A stretch of 64,000 bases of DNA from Chitinophaga nivalis (GTDB lineage: Bacteria; Bacteroidota; Bacteroidia; Chitinophagales; Chitinophagaceae), in assembly GCF_025989125.1 (NCBI RefSeq), contig NZ_JAPDNR010000001.1:744001-808000 (forward strand), written 5' to 3'. The position numbers were made by a program, and so were the translations under genes. Shown here piece after piece: positions 44,508 through 51,556 of the stretch (the first letter of the stretch is position 1; each line of letters opens with the position of its first letter). The notes beneath the pieces were generated by a model that ran no database searches, had not been told where the DNA came from, and saw only the letters and a program-made list of their open reading frames with translations.

Positions 44508-45194
44508 ATGGCAAAAGTATTACTGATAGAAGATGAATGGCAGCTGGGGCAGATTGTGAAAGACAGCCTGGAAATGCGGGGATTTGAGATGCTGTACGCA
44601 GCAGATGGAAAAGAAGGATTACGGCTGTATCAGCAGGAGCATCCGGATGTAGTGGTATTGGATATTATGATGCCCAATATGGATGGATTTACGGTGACCG
44701 CGGAGATCCGGAAAACCGATAAATATACGCCGATCATCTTCCTGACAGCCAAATCACAGACGGCAGATGTGGTAAAGGGTTTTGAGCTGGGTGGCAATGA
44801 CTACCTGAAAAAGCCGTTCAGCATGGATGAGCTGATTGTACGTATTAAAGCGTTGCTGAAACGTTTCAACGATCATCCGGGTGTAAAGGAAATAGAAGAA
44901 GGATCGGTGGCAATCGGGCAATATATGTTTAACTATACCAAACAAACGCTTTCCCGCAATAATGCTACGGAGTTCCTTTCCCACCGGGAGGCAGAAATAC
45001 TCCGGCGGCTCTATGATAACAAGAATGAAGTGATGGAGCGAAAAACGGTATTGCTGGATCTCTGGGGAGACGATAATTTCTTTAATGCCCGCAGCATGGA
45101 TGTTTTTATCACAAAGCTCCGGCGTTACCTGAAAGACGATGCCCGTGTTCAGATTGTGAATATCCGCGGAGTGGGTTATAAGCTTATCTTCTAG
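44508..45194 (+). CDS. OmpR/PhoB-type response regulator
   Basis: A 228-residue two-domain regulator. The receiver domain has the acidic pocket (E8, D9), phosphoacceptor D52 in VVLDIMMPNMDG, T80 and K102 (KKPF). The C-terminal winged-helix domain (about 130-228) has the family ending RSMDVFITKLRRYLKDD then IVNIRGVGYKL. It is the cognate partner of the preceding kinase and the likely ligand of the 10-bp-phased repeats upstream of the operon. Its last 4 bases overlap the end of the convergent LytS-type kinase gene. Confidence 0.94.
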   Translation: MAKVLLIEDEWQLGQIVKDSLEMRGFEMLYAADGKEGLRLYQQEHPDVVVLDIMMPNMDGFTVTAEIRKTDKYTPIIFLTAKSQTADVVKGFELGGNDYLKKPFSMDELIVRIKALLKRFNDHPGVKEIEEGSVAIGQYMFNYTKQTLSRNNATEFLSHREAEILRRLYDNKNEVMERKTVLLDLWGDDNFFNARSMDVFITKLRRYLKDDARVQIVNIRGVGYKLIF

Positions 45195-46033
45195 TATCCT
45201 GTTATCATATCGTCGGTTACCTCAAAAACGATATGTACACAGGTACCGCCGGCCGTTCCGTTGGGGCCGGGAATATCGCTGATATCTATATTAAACCGGC
45301 TGTGGTACATGTTACGGTACAGTTCGGCCCTTTCCATACAGAGTTCCATACCCCGGGAGCGGTGGCGTACCGCTTTCAGTCCTTCCGGCAGGCGCTGGCC
45401 CGCCAGTGCGCGGCCAATACCATTATCCGTTACTTCACAGCAAAAGAGCTGTTCATTTATTTTTTTCCAGTGGATGTGCAGCTGCCGGTCGTTTTCTTTA
45501 TTCATGAGACCATGCCAGATGGCATTTTCGAGGAAAGGCTGGATCAGCATACCCGGTACCGGCAGTACGGACGGAGAAATCAGGGGATCTATCTGCAGCG
45601 TATAGTCGAAGCCGTTATTGGTACGCATTTGTTCCAGCTGCAGGTAATATTCCAGCATATCTGCTTCTTCCTGAAGGGTGATAAACTGTTTATCTGCCAG
45701 CATGAGCATCATGCGGAGCAGCCGGGCAAAACCCGAAATGTAGTCCTGGGCTTTGGCGGTTTCGCCGGTTACGATGGTATTATGGATGCCGTTGAGGCAA
45801 TTGAAAAGAAAGTGGGGATTGACCTGTGCTTTGAGGGATAGCAGTTTCTGGGCTGCCAGTTGCTGCCGGAGCAGCTCCATGTCTTCCTGGCGGCAGGCAG
45901 CCAGGTGGGCAGCAGCACTGTATCTGCGGTGCCACACGCGACTTCTGGACATGTAGTGGATAAGGCCCAGGAAAAGCAGTAACAGGCCCGTAACGGTCAG
46001 CGTGATTGAGGGAGTGGTGAGAGTCACAGTCAT
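45191..46033 (-). CDS. LytS/YehU-type sensor histidine kinase, orphan
   Basis: A 280-residue kinase of the His_kinase (LytS) group. There is one N-terminal membrane segment (about 10-28), a short linker helix, then LKAQVNPHFLFNCLNGIHN with phosphoacceptor H74. The ATPase part has VPGMLIQPFLENAIWHGLMNK, VTDNGIG and HRSRGMELCMERAELY. In Bacteroidota these kinases usually sit beside a LytTR-type regulator; none is present here, so the partner is elsewhere. It converges on the OmpR-type regulator gene with a 4-base overlap of stops, and is divergent from pheS. Confidence 0.92.
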   Translation of the reverse strand: MTVTLTTPSITLTVTGLLLLFLGLIHYMSRSRVWHRRYSAAAHLAACRQEDMELLRQQLAAQKLLSLKAQVNPHFLFNCLNGIHNTIVTGETAKAQDYISGFARLLRMMLMLADKQFITLQEEADMLEYYLQLEQMRTNNGFDYTLQIDPLISPSVLPVPGMLIQPFLENAIWHGLMNKENDRQLHIHWKKINEQLFCCEVTDNGIGRALAGQRLPEGLKAVRHRSRGMELCMERAELYRNMYHSRFNIDISDIPGPNGTAGGTCVHIVFEVTDDMITGY

Positions 46034-46116
46034 ATGTGCAATTAGCTACTGAAAATATACATCATTTCCCAGAAACAGGGATCAGGAGATAAGCACCGGT
46101 TTTACTGCTAATCGCT

Positions 46117-46124
46117 TATCTTTG
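46117..46124 (+). promoter_or_regulatory. -7 element TATCTTTG of pheS
   Basis: An exact TAnnTTTG match ending 6 bases before the pheS ATG at 46131. The mRNA is probably leaderless, so no PheRS-type attenuator leader is possible here. Confidence 0.55.
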
Positions 46125-46130
46125 TCGTTT

Positions 46131-47159
46131 ATGGAACAGTTAGTACAGCAAATAGCCACCTATAAGGAGGAAATAACGGCTTTTACGCCTGCCAACGCGG
46201 CCGATCTGGAACAGTATCGTATTAAATTTCTGGGTACAAAAGGTATCGTGAAAGCCCTTTTCGGGGAAATGAAGCAGGTACCGAACGACCGTAAGAAAGA
46301 ATTCGGACAGATATTAAACGAATTTAAACAACTCGCAGAATCCCGCTACGAGGAGTTTAGTGAACTGAAAGAGTCTGCCGGTGCAGCCTCCGGTGATATC
46401 GATTATACTTTACCGGCTACTCCTCACAGGCTGGGTACCCGTCATCCTATCAGTCTGGTGCGTAATAAAATTATCCGCATCTTCGAAAGACTGGGCTTTA
46501 CCATTGCGGAAGGTCCGGAGATAGAAGATGACTGGCATAACTTCACCGCCCTGAATCTGCCGGAAAATCACCCGGCGAGAGATATGCAGGATACTTTCTT
46601 TATCAGCAAGAATCCGGACTGGCTGTTGCGTACACAAACTTCTTCTGCCCAGGTAAGGGTAATGGAAGCAGGTAAGCTGCCTATCCGTATTATCAGCCCG
46701 GGAAGAGTATACCGCAATGAAACCGTTTCTGCCCGTGCACACTGCTTTTTCCATCAGGTAGAAGGGTTGTATATTGATGAAAATGTATCTTTTGCAGACC
46801 TGAAACAAACGCTGTATCACTTCGTGAAAGAGTTGTTTGGCGAAGATACCGGTATCCGTTTCCGTCCTTCTTATTTCCCATTTACGGAGCCTAGTGCTGA
46901 AATGGACATCTCCTGTTTCATCTGTGGTGGTACCGGTTGTTCCGTATGTAAACAAACCGGTTGGGTGGAAATCCTCGGCTGTGGTATGGTACATCCCAAA
47001 GTACTGGCCAACTGTGGTATTGATCCGGAAAAATATACCGGCTTTGCATTTGGTATGGGGATCGAACGTATTACCATGCTGAAATACCAGATCAAAGATT
47101 TACGCCTGTTCTCAGAAAATGATACCCGTTTCCTGGAACAGTTTGAAGGGACTGTATAG
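46131..47159 (+). CDS. pheS: Phenylalanyl-tRNA synthetase, alpha subunit
   Basis: A 342-residue class II aminoacyl-tRNA synthetase alpha chain that activates phenylalanine and, with PheT, charges tRNA-Phe. There is an N-terminal coiled-coil tRNA-binding region (1 to about 85), then the catalytic core with HPISLVRNKIIRIFERLGF, AHCFFHQVEGLYID and motif 3 GFAFGMGIERITML. The cysteine cluster CFICGGTGCSVC seen in many bacterial PheS is present. The ATG at 46131 is preferred; an in-frame TTG at 46122 overlaps the -7 element. pheT is not adjacent, so the subunits are encoded apart, as in many Bacteroidota. Confidence 0.96.
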   Translation: MEQLVQQIATYKEEITAFTPANAADLEQYRIKFLGTKGIVKALFGEMKQVPNDRKKEFGQILNEFKQLAESRYEEFSELKESAGAASGDIDYTLPATPHRLGTRHPISLVRNKIIRIFERLGFTIAEGPEIEDDWHNFTALNLPENHPARDMQDTFFISKNPDWLLRTQTSSAQVRVMEAGKLPIRIISPGRVYRNETVSARAHCFFHQVEGLYIDENVSFADLKQTLYHFVKELFGEDTGIRFRPSYFPFTEPSAEMDISCFICGGTGCSVCKQTGWVEILGCGMVHPKVLANCGIDPEKYTGFAFGMGIERITMLKYQIKDLRLFSENDTRFLEQFEGTV

Positions 47160-47175
47160 TTATTCAGATATCCGC

Positions 47176-47237
47176 TCCTTTTGATTTCATCCCGGGTATT
47201 AGTCAACCTGTTTACCTTTCAGATGAAATCAAAAGGA
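47176..47237. repeat. Perfect 16-bp inverted repeat with 30-base spacer
   Basis: TCCTTTTGATTTCATC at 47176-47191 is matched by its exact reverse complement at 47222-47237. It lies between the pheS stop and the GTG start of the next gene, ending 18 bases before it. There is no T-tract on the plus strand, so it is not a classical terminator for pheS. It could be an RNA hairpin that terminates by stem length, hides the start region of the next gene, or serves as a two-site operator. Confidence 0.6.
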
Positions 47238-47255
47238 TAAAAAATCCTCAGTCAA

Positions 47256-48107
47256 GTGGTACAATCTATTGCCGTATGCGGCGCAGGCACCATGGGTGCA
47301 GGAATAGCACAGGTAGCTGCTTTCAGTGGTCACAACACCGTATTGTTTGATATACAGCAGGCCGGACTGGACAGGGCCCGGGCACAGATCGAAAAGAGTT
47401 TACAGGGCGCTGTTGATAAAGGGAAGCTGACCGCCGAAGTAAGAGCGGCTACGTTGGAACGTATCCGATACGTTGCCACCATTGAAGACTGTGTGGCTGA
47501 TGTCATCATTGAAGCCATTGTAGAACGCATCACGGCCAAAACAGCGTTGTTTAGCCAGCTGGCAGCGATCAATACACCGGAAACGTTGTTTGCCACCAAT
47601 ACTTCTTCTTTATCGGTTACTGAAATTGCAGCTGCGCTCCCGGTAAACCCATCGAGGGTGGTGGGCATGCACTTCTTTAATCCGGCTCATCTGATGAAGC
47701 TGGTGGAAGTAGTGAGTGGGAAAGAAACTTCACCGGAAGCTGCGGAAAGCATTTTCCAGCTGGCATTGAAAATGGGTAAAACGCCGGTTAGGGTAAAAGA
47801 TTCCCCCGGGTTTATTGTAAACAGGGTGGCCAGGCACTATTACCTGGAAGCCATGCACCTGGCAGAACAGGGCAATACGGATTTCAGCACCATTGATCAG
47901 TTGCTGGAAAGTGCCGGCTTTAAGATGGGTCCTTTTGCCCTCATGGATCTCATTGGCAACGATATTAACCTGGCCGTTACACAATCACTGTATGATGCCT
48001 TTCAACAGGCCCCTCGTTTTAAACCCAATGTACTGCAGGAAAAGCGGGTACAGGAAGGTAAGCTGGGACGCAAAACAGGATTGGGTTTCTACCGGTATGA
48101 ACAATAA
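47256..48107 (+). CDS. 3-hydroxyacyl-CoA (3-hydroxybutyryl-CoA) dehydrogenase
   Basis: A 283-residue short-form 3-hydroxyacyl-CoA dehydrogenase. The Rossmann motif is GAGTMGAGIAQ at the N-terminus; catalytic residues lie in the family blocks FATNTSSLSVTEIA and GMHFFNPAHLMKLVEVV, and RVKDSPGFIVNRV marks the start of the dimerising helical domain. It ends with the usual GLGFYRYE. It acts in fatty-acid or phenylacetate breakdown or in butyrate-type pathways; no partner genes are nearby. The start is a GTG at 47256; no ATG precedes the Rossmann motif. A large inverted repeat lies just upstream. Confidence 0.92.
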   Translation: MVQSIAVCGAGTMGAGIAQVAAFSGHNTVLFDIQQAGLDRARAQIEKSLQGAVDKGKLTAEVRAATLERIRYVATIEDCVADVIIEAIVERITAKTALFSQLAAINTPETLFATNTSSLSVTEIAAALPVNPSRVVGMHFFNPAHLMKLVEVVSGKETSPEAAESIFQLALKMGKTPVRVKDSPGFIVNRVARHYYLEAMHLAEQGNTDFSTIDQLLESAGFKMGPFALMDLIGNDINLAVTQSLYDAFQQAPRFKPNVLQEKRVQEGKLGRKTGLGFYRYEQ

Positions 48108-48142
48108 AATGCTTTACCTGCCCGAATCACAATAATCATTGT

Positions 48143-48150
48143 TACTTTTG
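48143..48150 (+). promoter_or_regulatory. -7 element TACTTTTG of the SDR gene
   Basis: An exact TAnnTTTG match, 31 bases before the ATG at 48182. Confidence 0.5.
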
Positions 48151-48181
48151 GGCCTTCTCTCGTAAAAAGAATATAATCTTC

Positions 48182-49171
48182 ATGATTTTAGTAACCGGCG
48201 GAACAGGTTTTTTAGGTAGTTATTTAATTCGGTCTTTAGTCGATGCAGGCAAGCCTGTACGGGCATTGTACCGTAAACAACCTTCTCCCCGGTTGCAGGA
48301 TATTGCCGATAAAATAGAATGGGTACCCGGTGATATACTGGATGTATGTGCACTGGAAGATGCGATGGTGGGTATTACCCAGGTATATCACTGTGCGGCA
48401 GTGGTATCTTTTCTGCCTGCAGACCGCAGCAGGATGCTCCGCATCAATGTGGAAGGTACGGCCAATGTGGTGAATATGGCGTTGGATGCCGGCGTTAAAA
48501 AGCTATTGCATGTAAGCTCCGTTGCGGCCATTGGCCGGGCGAAAGAAGGGGGCGCTATTAATGAAGACTGCGAGTGGGAAGACAGTAAAAACAATTCACA
48601 ATACAGTATCAGTAAGCTGCAGGCAGAAATGGAAGTGTGGCGGGGAATCGCCGAAGGCCTGGATGCCGTGATGGTGAATCCTTCCATTATTCTGGGGGCC
48701 GGCTTCTGGGAAGATGGTTCCGGCGCCCTGATCAAAAAAGCCTGGAATGAATTCCCGTTCTATACGGAAGGGGTCAATGGTTTTGTGGATGTACGGGATG
48801 TGGTAACAGCGATGATACAGCTGATGGACAGCGATATTATCGGAGAGCGGTTTATTCTTTCGGCCGATAACTGGAGTTACCGGCAGCTGTTTACTACTAT
48901 GGCGGCATCATTACAGAAAAAGCCGCCGCATATCGCCGCAAAACCCTGGATGACGGAAGCCGTATGGCGTGTAGAAAGGCTCAAAGGACTGCTCACTGGC
49001 AAACACCCGTTAATTACCCGGGAAACAGCCCGTACTGCCCGGCTTAAGGTGTATTATGACAACAACAAGATCCTGCAAACCTTACCCGGATTTGACTTCC
49101 GTCCGCTGGCAGATACTATCCGGGATATTTCTGCCGCGTTTTTAAAAGATCAGTCATTACTTCAACAATAA
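48182..49171 (+). CDS. NAD(P)-dependent extended SDR (dihydroflavonol reductase-like epimerase)
   Basis: A 329-residue extended short-chain dehydrogenase. The nucleotide-binding motif is VTGGTGFLGSYL at the N-terminus and the catalytic pair is in YSISKLQAE (YxxxK). HVSSVAAIGRA precedes it and VNPSIILGAG follows, as in the dihydroflavonol-4-reductase-like branch. The substrate is unknown; bacterial relatives act on sugars, sterols or hopanoid precursors. It has its own promoter, and its 3' end overlaps the convergent lipoprotein gene by 15 bases. Confidence 0.9.
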   Translation: MILVTGGTGFLGSYLIRSLVDAGKPVRALYRKQPSPRLQDIADKIEWVPGDILDVCALEDAMVGITQVYHCAAVVSFLPADRSRMLRINVEGTANVVNMALDAGVKKLLHVSSVAAIGRAKEGGAINEDCEWEDSKNNSQYSISKLQAEMEVWRGIAEGLDAVMVNPSIILGAGFWEDGSGALIKKAWNEFPFYTEGVNGFVDVRDVVTAMIQLMDSDIIGERFILSADNWSYRQLFTTMAASLQKKPPHIAAKPWMTEAVWRVERLKGLLTGKHPLITRETARTARLKVYYDNNKILQTLPGFDFRPLADTIRDISAAFLKDQSLLQQ

Positions 49172-49837
49172 AGCCGCGATGGCTGCGACCAGTGTTTTGG
49201 TCAATTCCGGGTCGGTTTCTTTTTGTATCCACACCCGGGGCTTCTCTCCTCCCGGAATGACGGCAGCCACAGGCTGGCCACGATACTGGAACTCATAGCA
49301 GATATTTTCGTAGGAATTGACTTTACCGAAACGGTTATGGGCGGTAATCCGTATATCTGTTTCCGTGGTGCGCAGGATACCTGCCGGCTTATTATCATTC
49401 AGCTCCAGATAGGTAAGCGGTTTTAATATCATTTCCCAGCGTTTTAACGGGGCATTTCTGGTGCCGTTGATCAGCACGTAGCCAATGGCAGCATCATCGG
49501 ACAGATTCTCCAGAAATGACGGCAATGAACGATTCCCGAAAGCAGCGCGGCGGGTGTTCATGGTTTGTATCAGTATTTTTTCATCATGACCGGTCAGGTA
49601 GAAACTAAAGGGATCTTTCGGATTTTTGATGAAAATGGTTTCTGTCAGGCCGTTTTTCCGGGAGGTGGTAGTATAGTCTTCCAGGGAGATCGTTTTGGCA
49701 GAGAACCAGCTATCTTTCTCTTTAACAGTCCATTGCTGGCTTTTGTGATACAATGAATGCTGTGAGCTATCCGTGTGTTGGGTGGTACTGCAACTAAACA
49801 ACAGCAGCAAGGGCAAAGCCATAAAAAATTGTTTCAT
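49157..49837 (-). CDS. Lipoprotein of unknown function
   Basis: A 226-residue protein with a lipoprotein signal (MKQFFMALPLLLLFSC, Cys at residue 16) followed by STTQHTDSSQ. I do not recognise the mature domain. It is beta-rich in appearance, with two similar-looking segments around SFYLTGHDEKILIQTM and LTYLELNDNKPAGILRT, and ends in a hydrophobic Ala/Leu helix. It is expected to face the periplasm. It converges with the SDR gene (15-base overlap) and lies downstream of lpxD on the same strand, separated by a hairpin. Confidence 0.75.
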   Translation of the reverse strand: MKQFFMALPLLLLFSCSTTQHTDSSQHSLYHKSQQWTVKEKDSWFSAKTISLEDYTTTSRKNGLTETIFIKNPKDPFSFYLTGHDEKILIQTMNTRRAAFGNRSLPSFLENLSDDAAIGYVLINGTRNAPLKRWEMILKPLTYLELNDNKPAGILRTTETDIRITAHNRFGKVNSYENICYEFQYRGQPVAAVIPGGEKPRVWIQKETDPELTKTLVAAIAALLLK

Positions 49838-49915
49838 GAACAGGCGGTTATGCGTGATGAATAGAATGATGTTTTGTCGGCTGTTATCCGGTAACCCGGC
49901 GGTATTAAAGCAGCA

Positions 49916-49949
49916 CAGCGAAGATACCGTTATGGGCGGATCTTCGCTG
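49916..49949 (-). terminator. Probable terminator of lpxD
   Basis: A 10-bp stem CAGCGAAGAT/ATCTTCGCTG (49916-49925 with 49940-49949) has a 14-base loop and lies about 40 bases beyond the lpxD stop. The minus-strand tail (GCTGCTTTAAT) is only weakly T-rich. Confidence 0.6.
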
Positions 49950-49990
49950 CGCAGTTTTAAGGAATATTCTAAACGGGAGAAAGTCTCCGG

Positions 49991-50938
49991 TTATTGCTTT
50001 TTCTTGATGATGTCCCAGATCTCCGGTATCCGTTTGATCCAGTTCAGTTCTTTCATTTTGGTCCGGGCACTTTCTGCCGGAGATCCAAAGTAAGCTTCAC
50101 CACCTTTCAGGCTGGAAGGTACTCCGCTTTGTGCCATAACAATGGCTCCTTTGCCGATAGTCAGGTCTTTGGATATGCCTACCTGACCCCACAGGATTAC
50201 GTTGTCTTCGATATGCGCCTTACCGCCCACACCTACCTGCGCTGCGAAGAGGCAGTTTTTACCGATAACGGTACCATGTCCGATGTGGATCATGTTGTCG
50301 AATTTAGTGCCCTGGCCAATAATGGTGTCGCCACTTACGCCTTTGTCGATCGTGCACCCCGCTCCTATTTCCACATCGTCTTCAATAATCACCCGGCCGC
50401 AGCTTTCCATTTTATCGTACATCACTTCACGGTTCGCTCTTTTCTTGAAATAAAAAGCGTCTGCACCGATGACAGTACCGGCATGAATGATGACGTTGTC
50501 GCCGATGATGGTGTGGTCGTAAATGGTAACGTTAGGATGGATCAGACAGTTACGGCCAATGCGCACATGATTGCCAATGAATACGTTAGGTTGCAGCACG
50601 GTGCCTTCACCTATCACTGCGGTGTCGCTGATGGCTTTTGTAGCCGGTTCAAAAGGGCGGTATTTTTTAACCAGTTTTATGTAAGCACTGAAGGGATCTT
50701 CGAGTACCAGCAATGCCTTCCCTTCCGGGCATGCTACCTTTTTGTTGATAATGATAATAGAGGCTGCAGATTGCAGACTGGCGTTATAGTATTTTTCAAA
50801 GTCAACGAAGGAGATATCTCCGGTTGTTACTTTATGTATTTCATTGATACCGGTGGCCAGGAGCCGATCGTTACCAACCAGCTCTGCGCCTATGAATGCT
50901 GCTATTTCCGTTATCGCAACAGGTGCTTCGAACTTCAT
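49991..50938 (-). CDS. lpxD: UDP-3-O-acylglucosamine N-acyltransferase LpxD
   Basis: A 315-residue left-handed beta-helix acyltransferase of lipid A biosynthesis that adds the second hydroxyacyl chain to UDP-3-O-acyl-glucosamine. There is an N-terminal uridine-binding domain (1 to about 105) and then hexapeptide repeats (TVLQPNVFIGNHVRIGRNC and onward). The catalytic His lies in NMIHIGHGTVIG. The helix ends in a basic C-terminal tail. The ATG at 50938 matches the usual N-terminus; 40 in-frame residues further upstream look non-coding. A -7 element lies 35 bases ahead. No other lpx genes are adjacent. Confidence 0.92.
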   Translation of the reverse strand: MKFEAPVAITEIAAFIGAELVGNDRLLATGINEIHKVTTGDISFVDFEKYYNASLQSAASIIIINKKVACPEGKALLVLEDPFSAYIKLVKKYRPFEPATKAISDTAVIGEGTVLQPNVFIGNHVRIGRNCLIHPNVTIYDHTIIGDNVIIHAGTVIGADAFYFKKRANREVMYDKMESCGRVIIEDDVEIGAGCTIDKGVSGDTIIGQGTKFDNMIHIGHGTVIGKNCLFAAQVGVGGKAHIEDNVILWGQVGISKDLTIGKGAIVMAQSGVPSSLKGGEAYFGSPAESARTKMKELNWIKRIPEIWDIIKKKQ

Positions 50939-50972
50939 ATGATCTGAATTATTGAGTGATATTAAAGTGCGA

Positions 50973-50980
50973 CAAAGGTA
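50973..50980 (-). promoter_or_regulatory. -7 element TACCTTTG of lpxD
   Basis: An exact TAnnTTTG match on the minus strand, 34 bases before the lpxD ATG. It also rules out the longer upstream reading of the gene. Confidence 0.55.
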
Positions 50981-51178
50981 GTGAATCGGAGATAGCAATG
51001 AAGAAAATGTAGTTGTATCATGATGACAACCTGTGAAATTTGAGGTGCTGTTATCCACAATTATTTTAGTAGTGTGAATAAAATTTTTTGTAAAATTTTT
51101 CTTTTGTCATGAAATTCTTTTTAATATTGTGTAGGGAATTTTGTTTCCCTGTACTTACTAACCCATTCACATAACAAG

Positions 51179-51212
51179 AAAGTCTGATTGTTTAAACGGT
51201 CAGACTTTTTTT
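51179..51212 (+). terminator. Hairpin with T-tract, no gene upstream
   Basis: A 9-bp stem AAAGTCTGA/TCAGACTTT (51179-51187 with 51200-51208) has a 12-base loop and runs into seven T residues. No plus-strand gene lies upstream, so it may end a non-coding RNA. Confidence 0.75.
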
Positions 51213-51484
51213 ATTGCCGCTGAAACCCGCACGAATACTACATTACAGCCGATCGCATTTTTATCTCTCCCAAAAAAACAGTTGTTGCACCATCGCTTTT
51301 AAGCACTTTTATCCGCACGGGTCAAAAATGACGAGATCGCCAATTTTTCGGTTTTTGGGTCCTGTTTCTGATCAAAAAAGAAGTTCCGGGGAAAATTTTT
51401 TTGTCTTGCGCCGGATGAAAGTGATCACGTAACTGCTGTTTTTTAATTTTGCAAGATCAACAAAGAAAAATACACACCAGCGAG

Positions 51485-51505
51485 AAAGCATGAAGATGCT
51501 TTTTT
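51485..51505 (+). terminator. Second hairpin with T-tract, no gene upstream
   Basis: A 7-bp stem AAAGCAT/ATGCTTT (51485-51491 with 51496-51502) closes a stable-type GAAG tetraloop and runs into T residues. It could end a very short plus-strand RNA starting near 51457. Confidence 0.6.
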
Positions 51506-51556
51506 AGCTACGAACAACTTTACATCCGGGCAGGACAAAACAAGCAGGCATACTGC

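Larger units (their letters stand above)
50981..51556. other. Gene-free region with candidate small RNAs
   Basis: Nearly 600 bases between lpxD and hemN hold no protein gene that I can support. The left part is very A/T-rich. On the plus strand there are a hairpin AGGGAA/TTCCCT (51133-51150), a terminator at 51179-51212, a -7-like TAATTTTG at 51444-51451 and a second terminator at 51485-51505. The order promoter-like element then hairpin plus T-tract suggests one or two short transcripts. None matches an RNA family that I recognise. Confidence 0.4.

Noticed and set aside
46034..46130. Attenuator leader peptide or T-box upstream of pheS
   Set aside because: The TATCTTTG element sits 6 bases before the ATG, so there is no transcribed leader to hold one.
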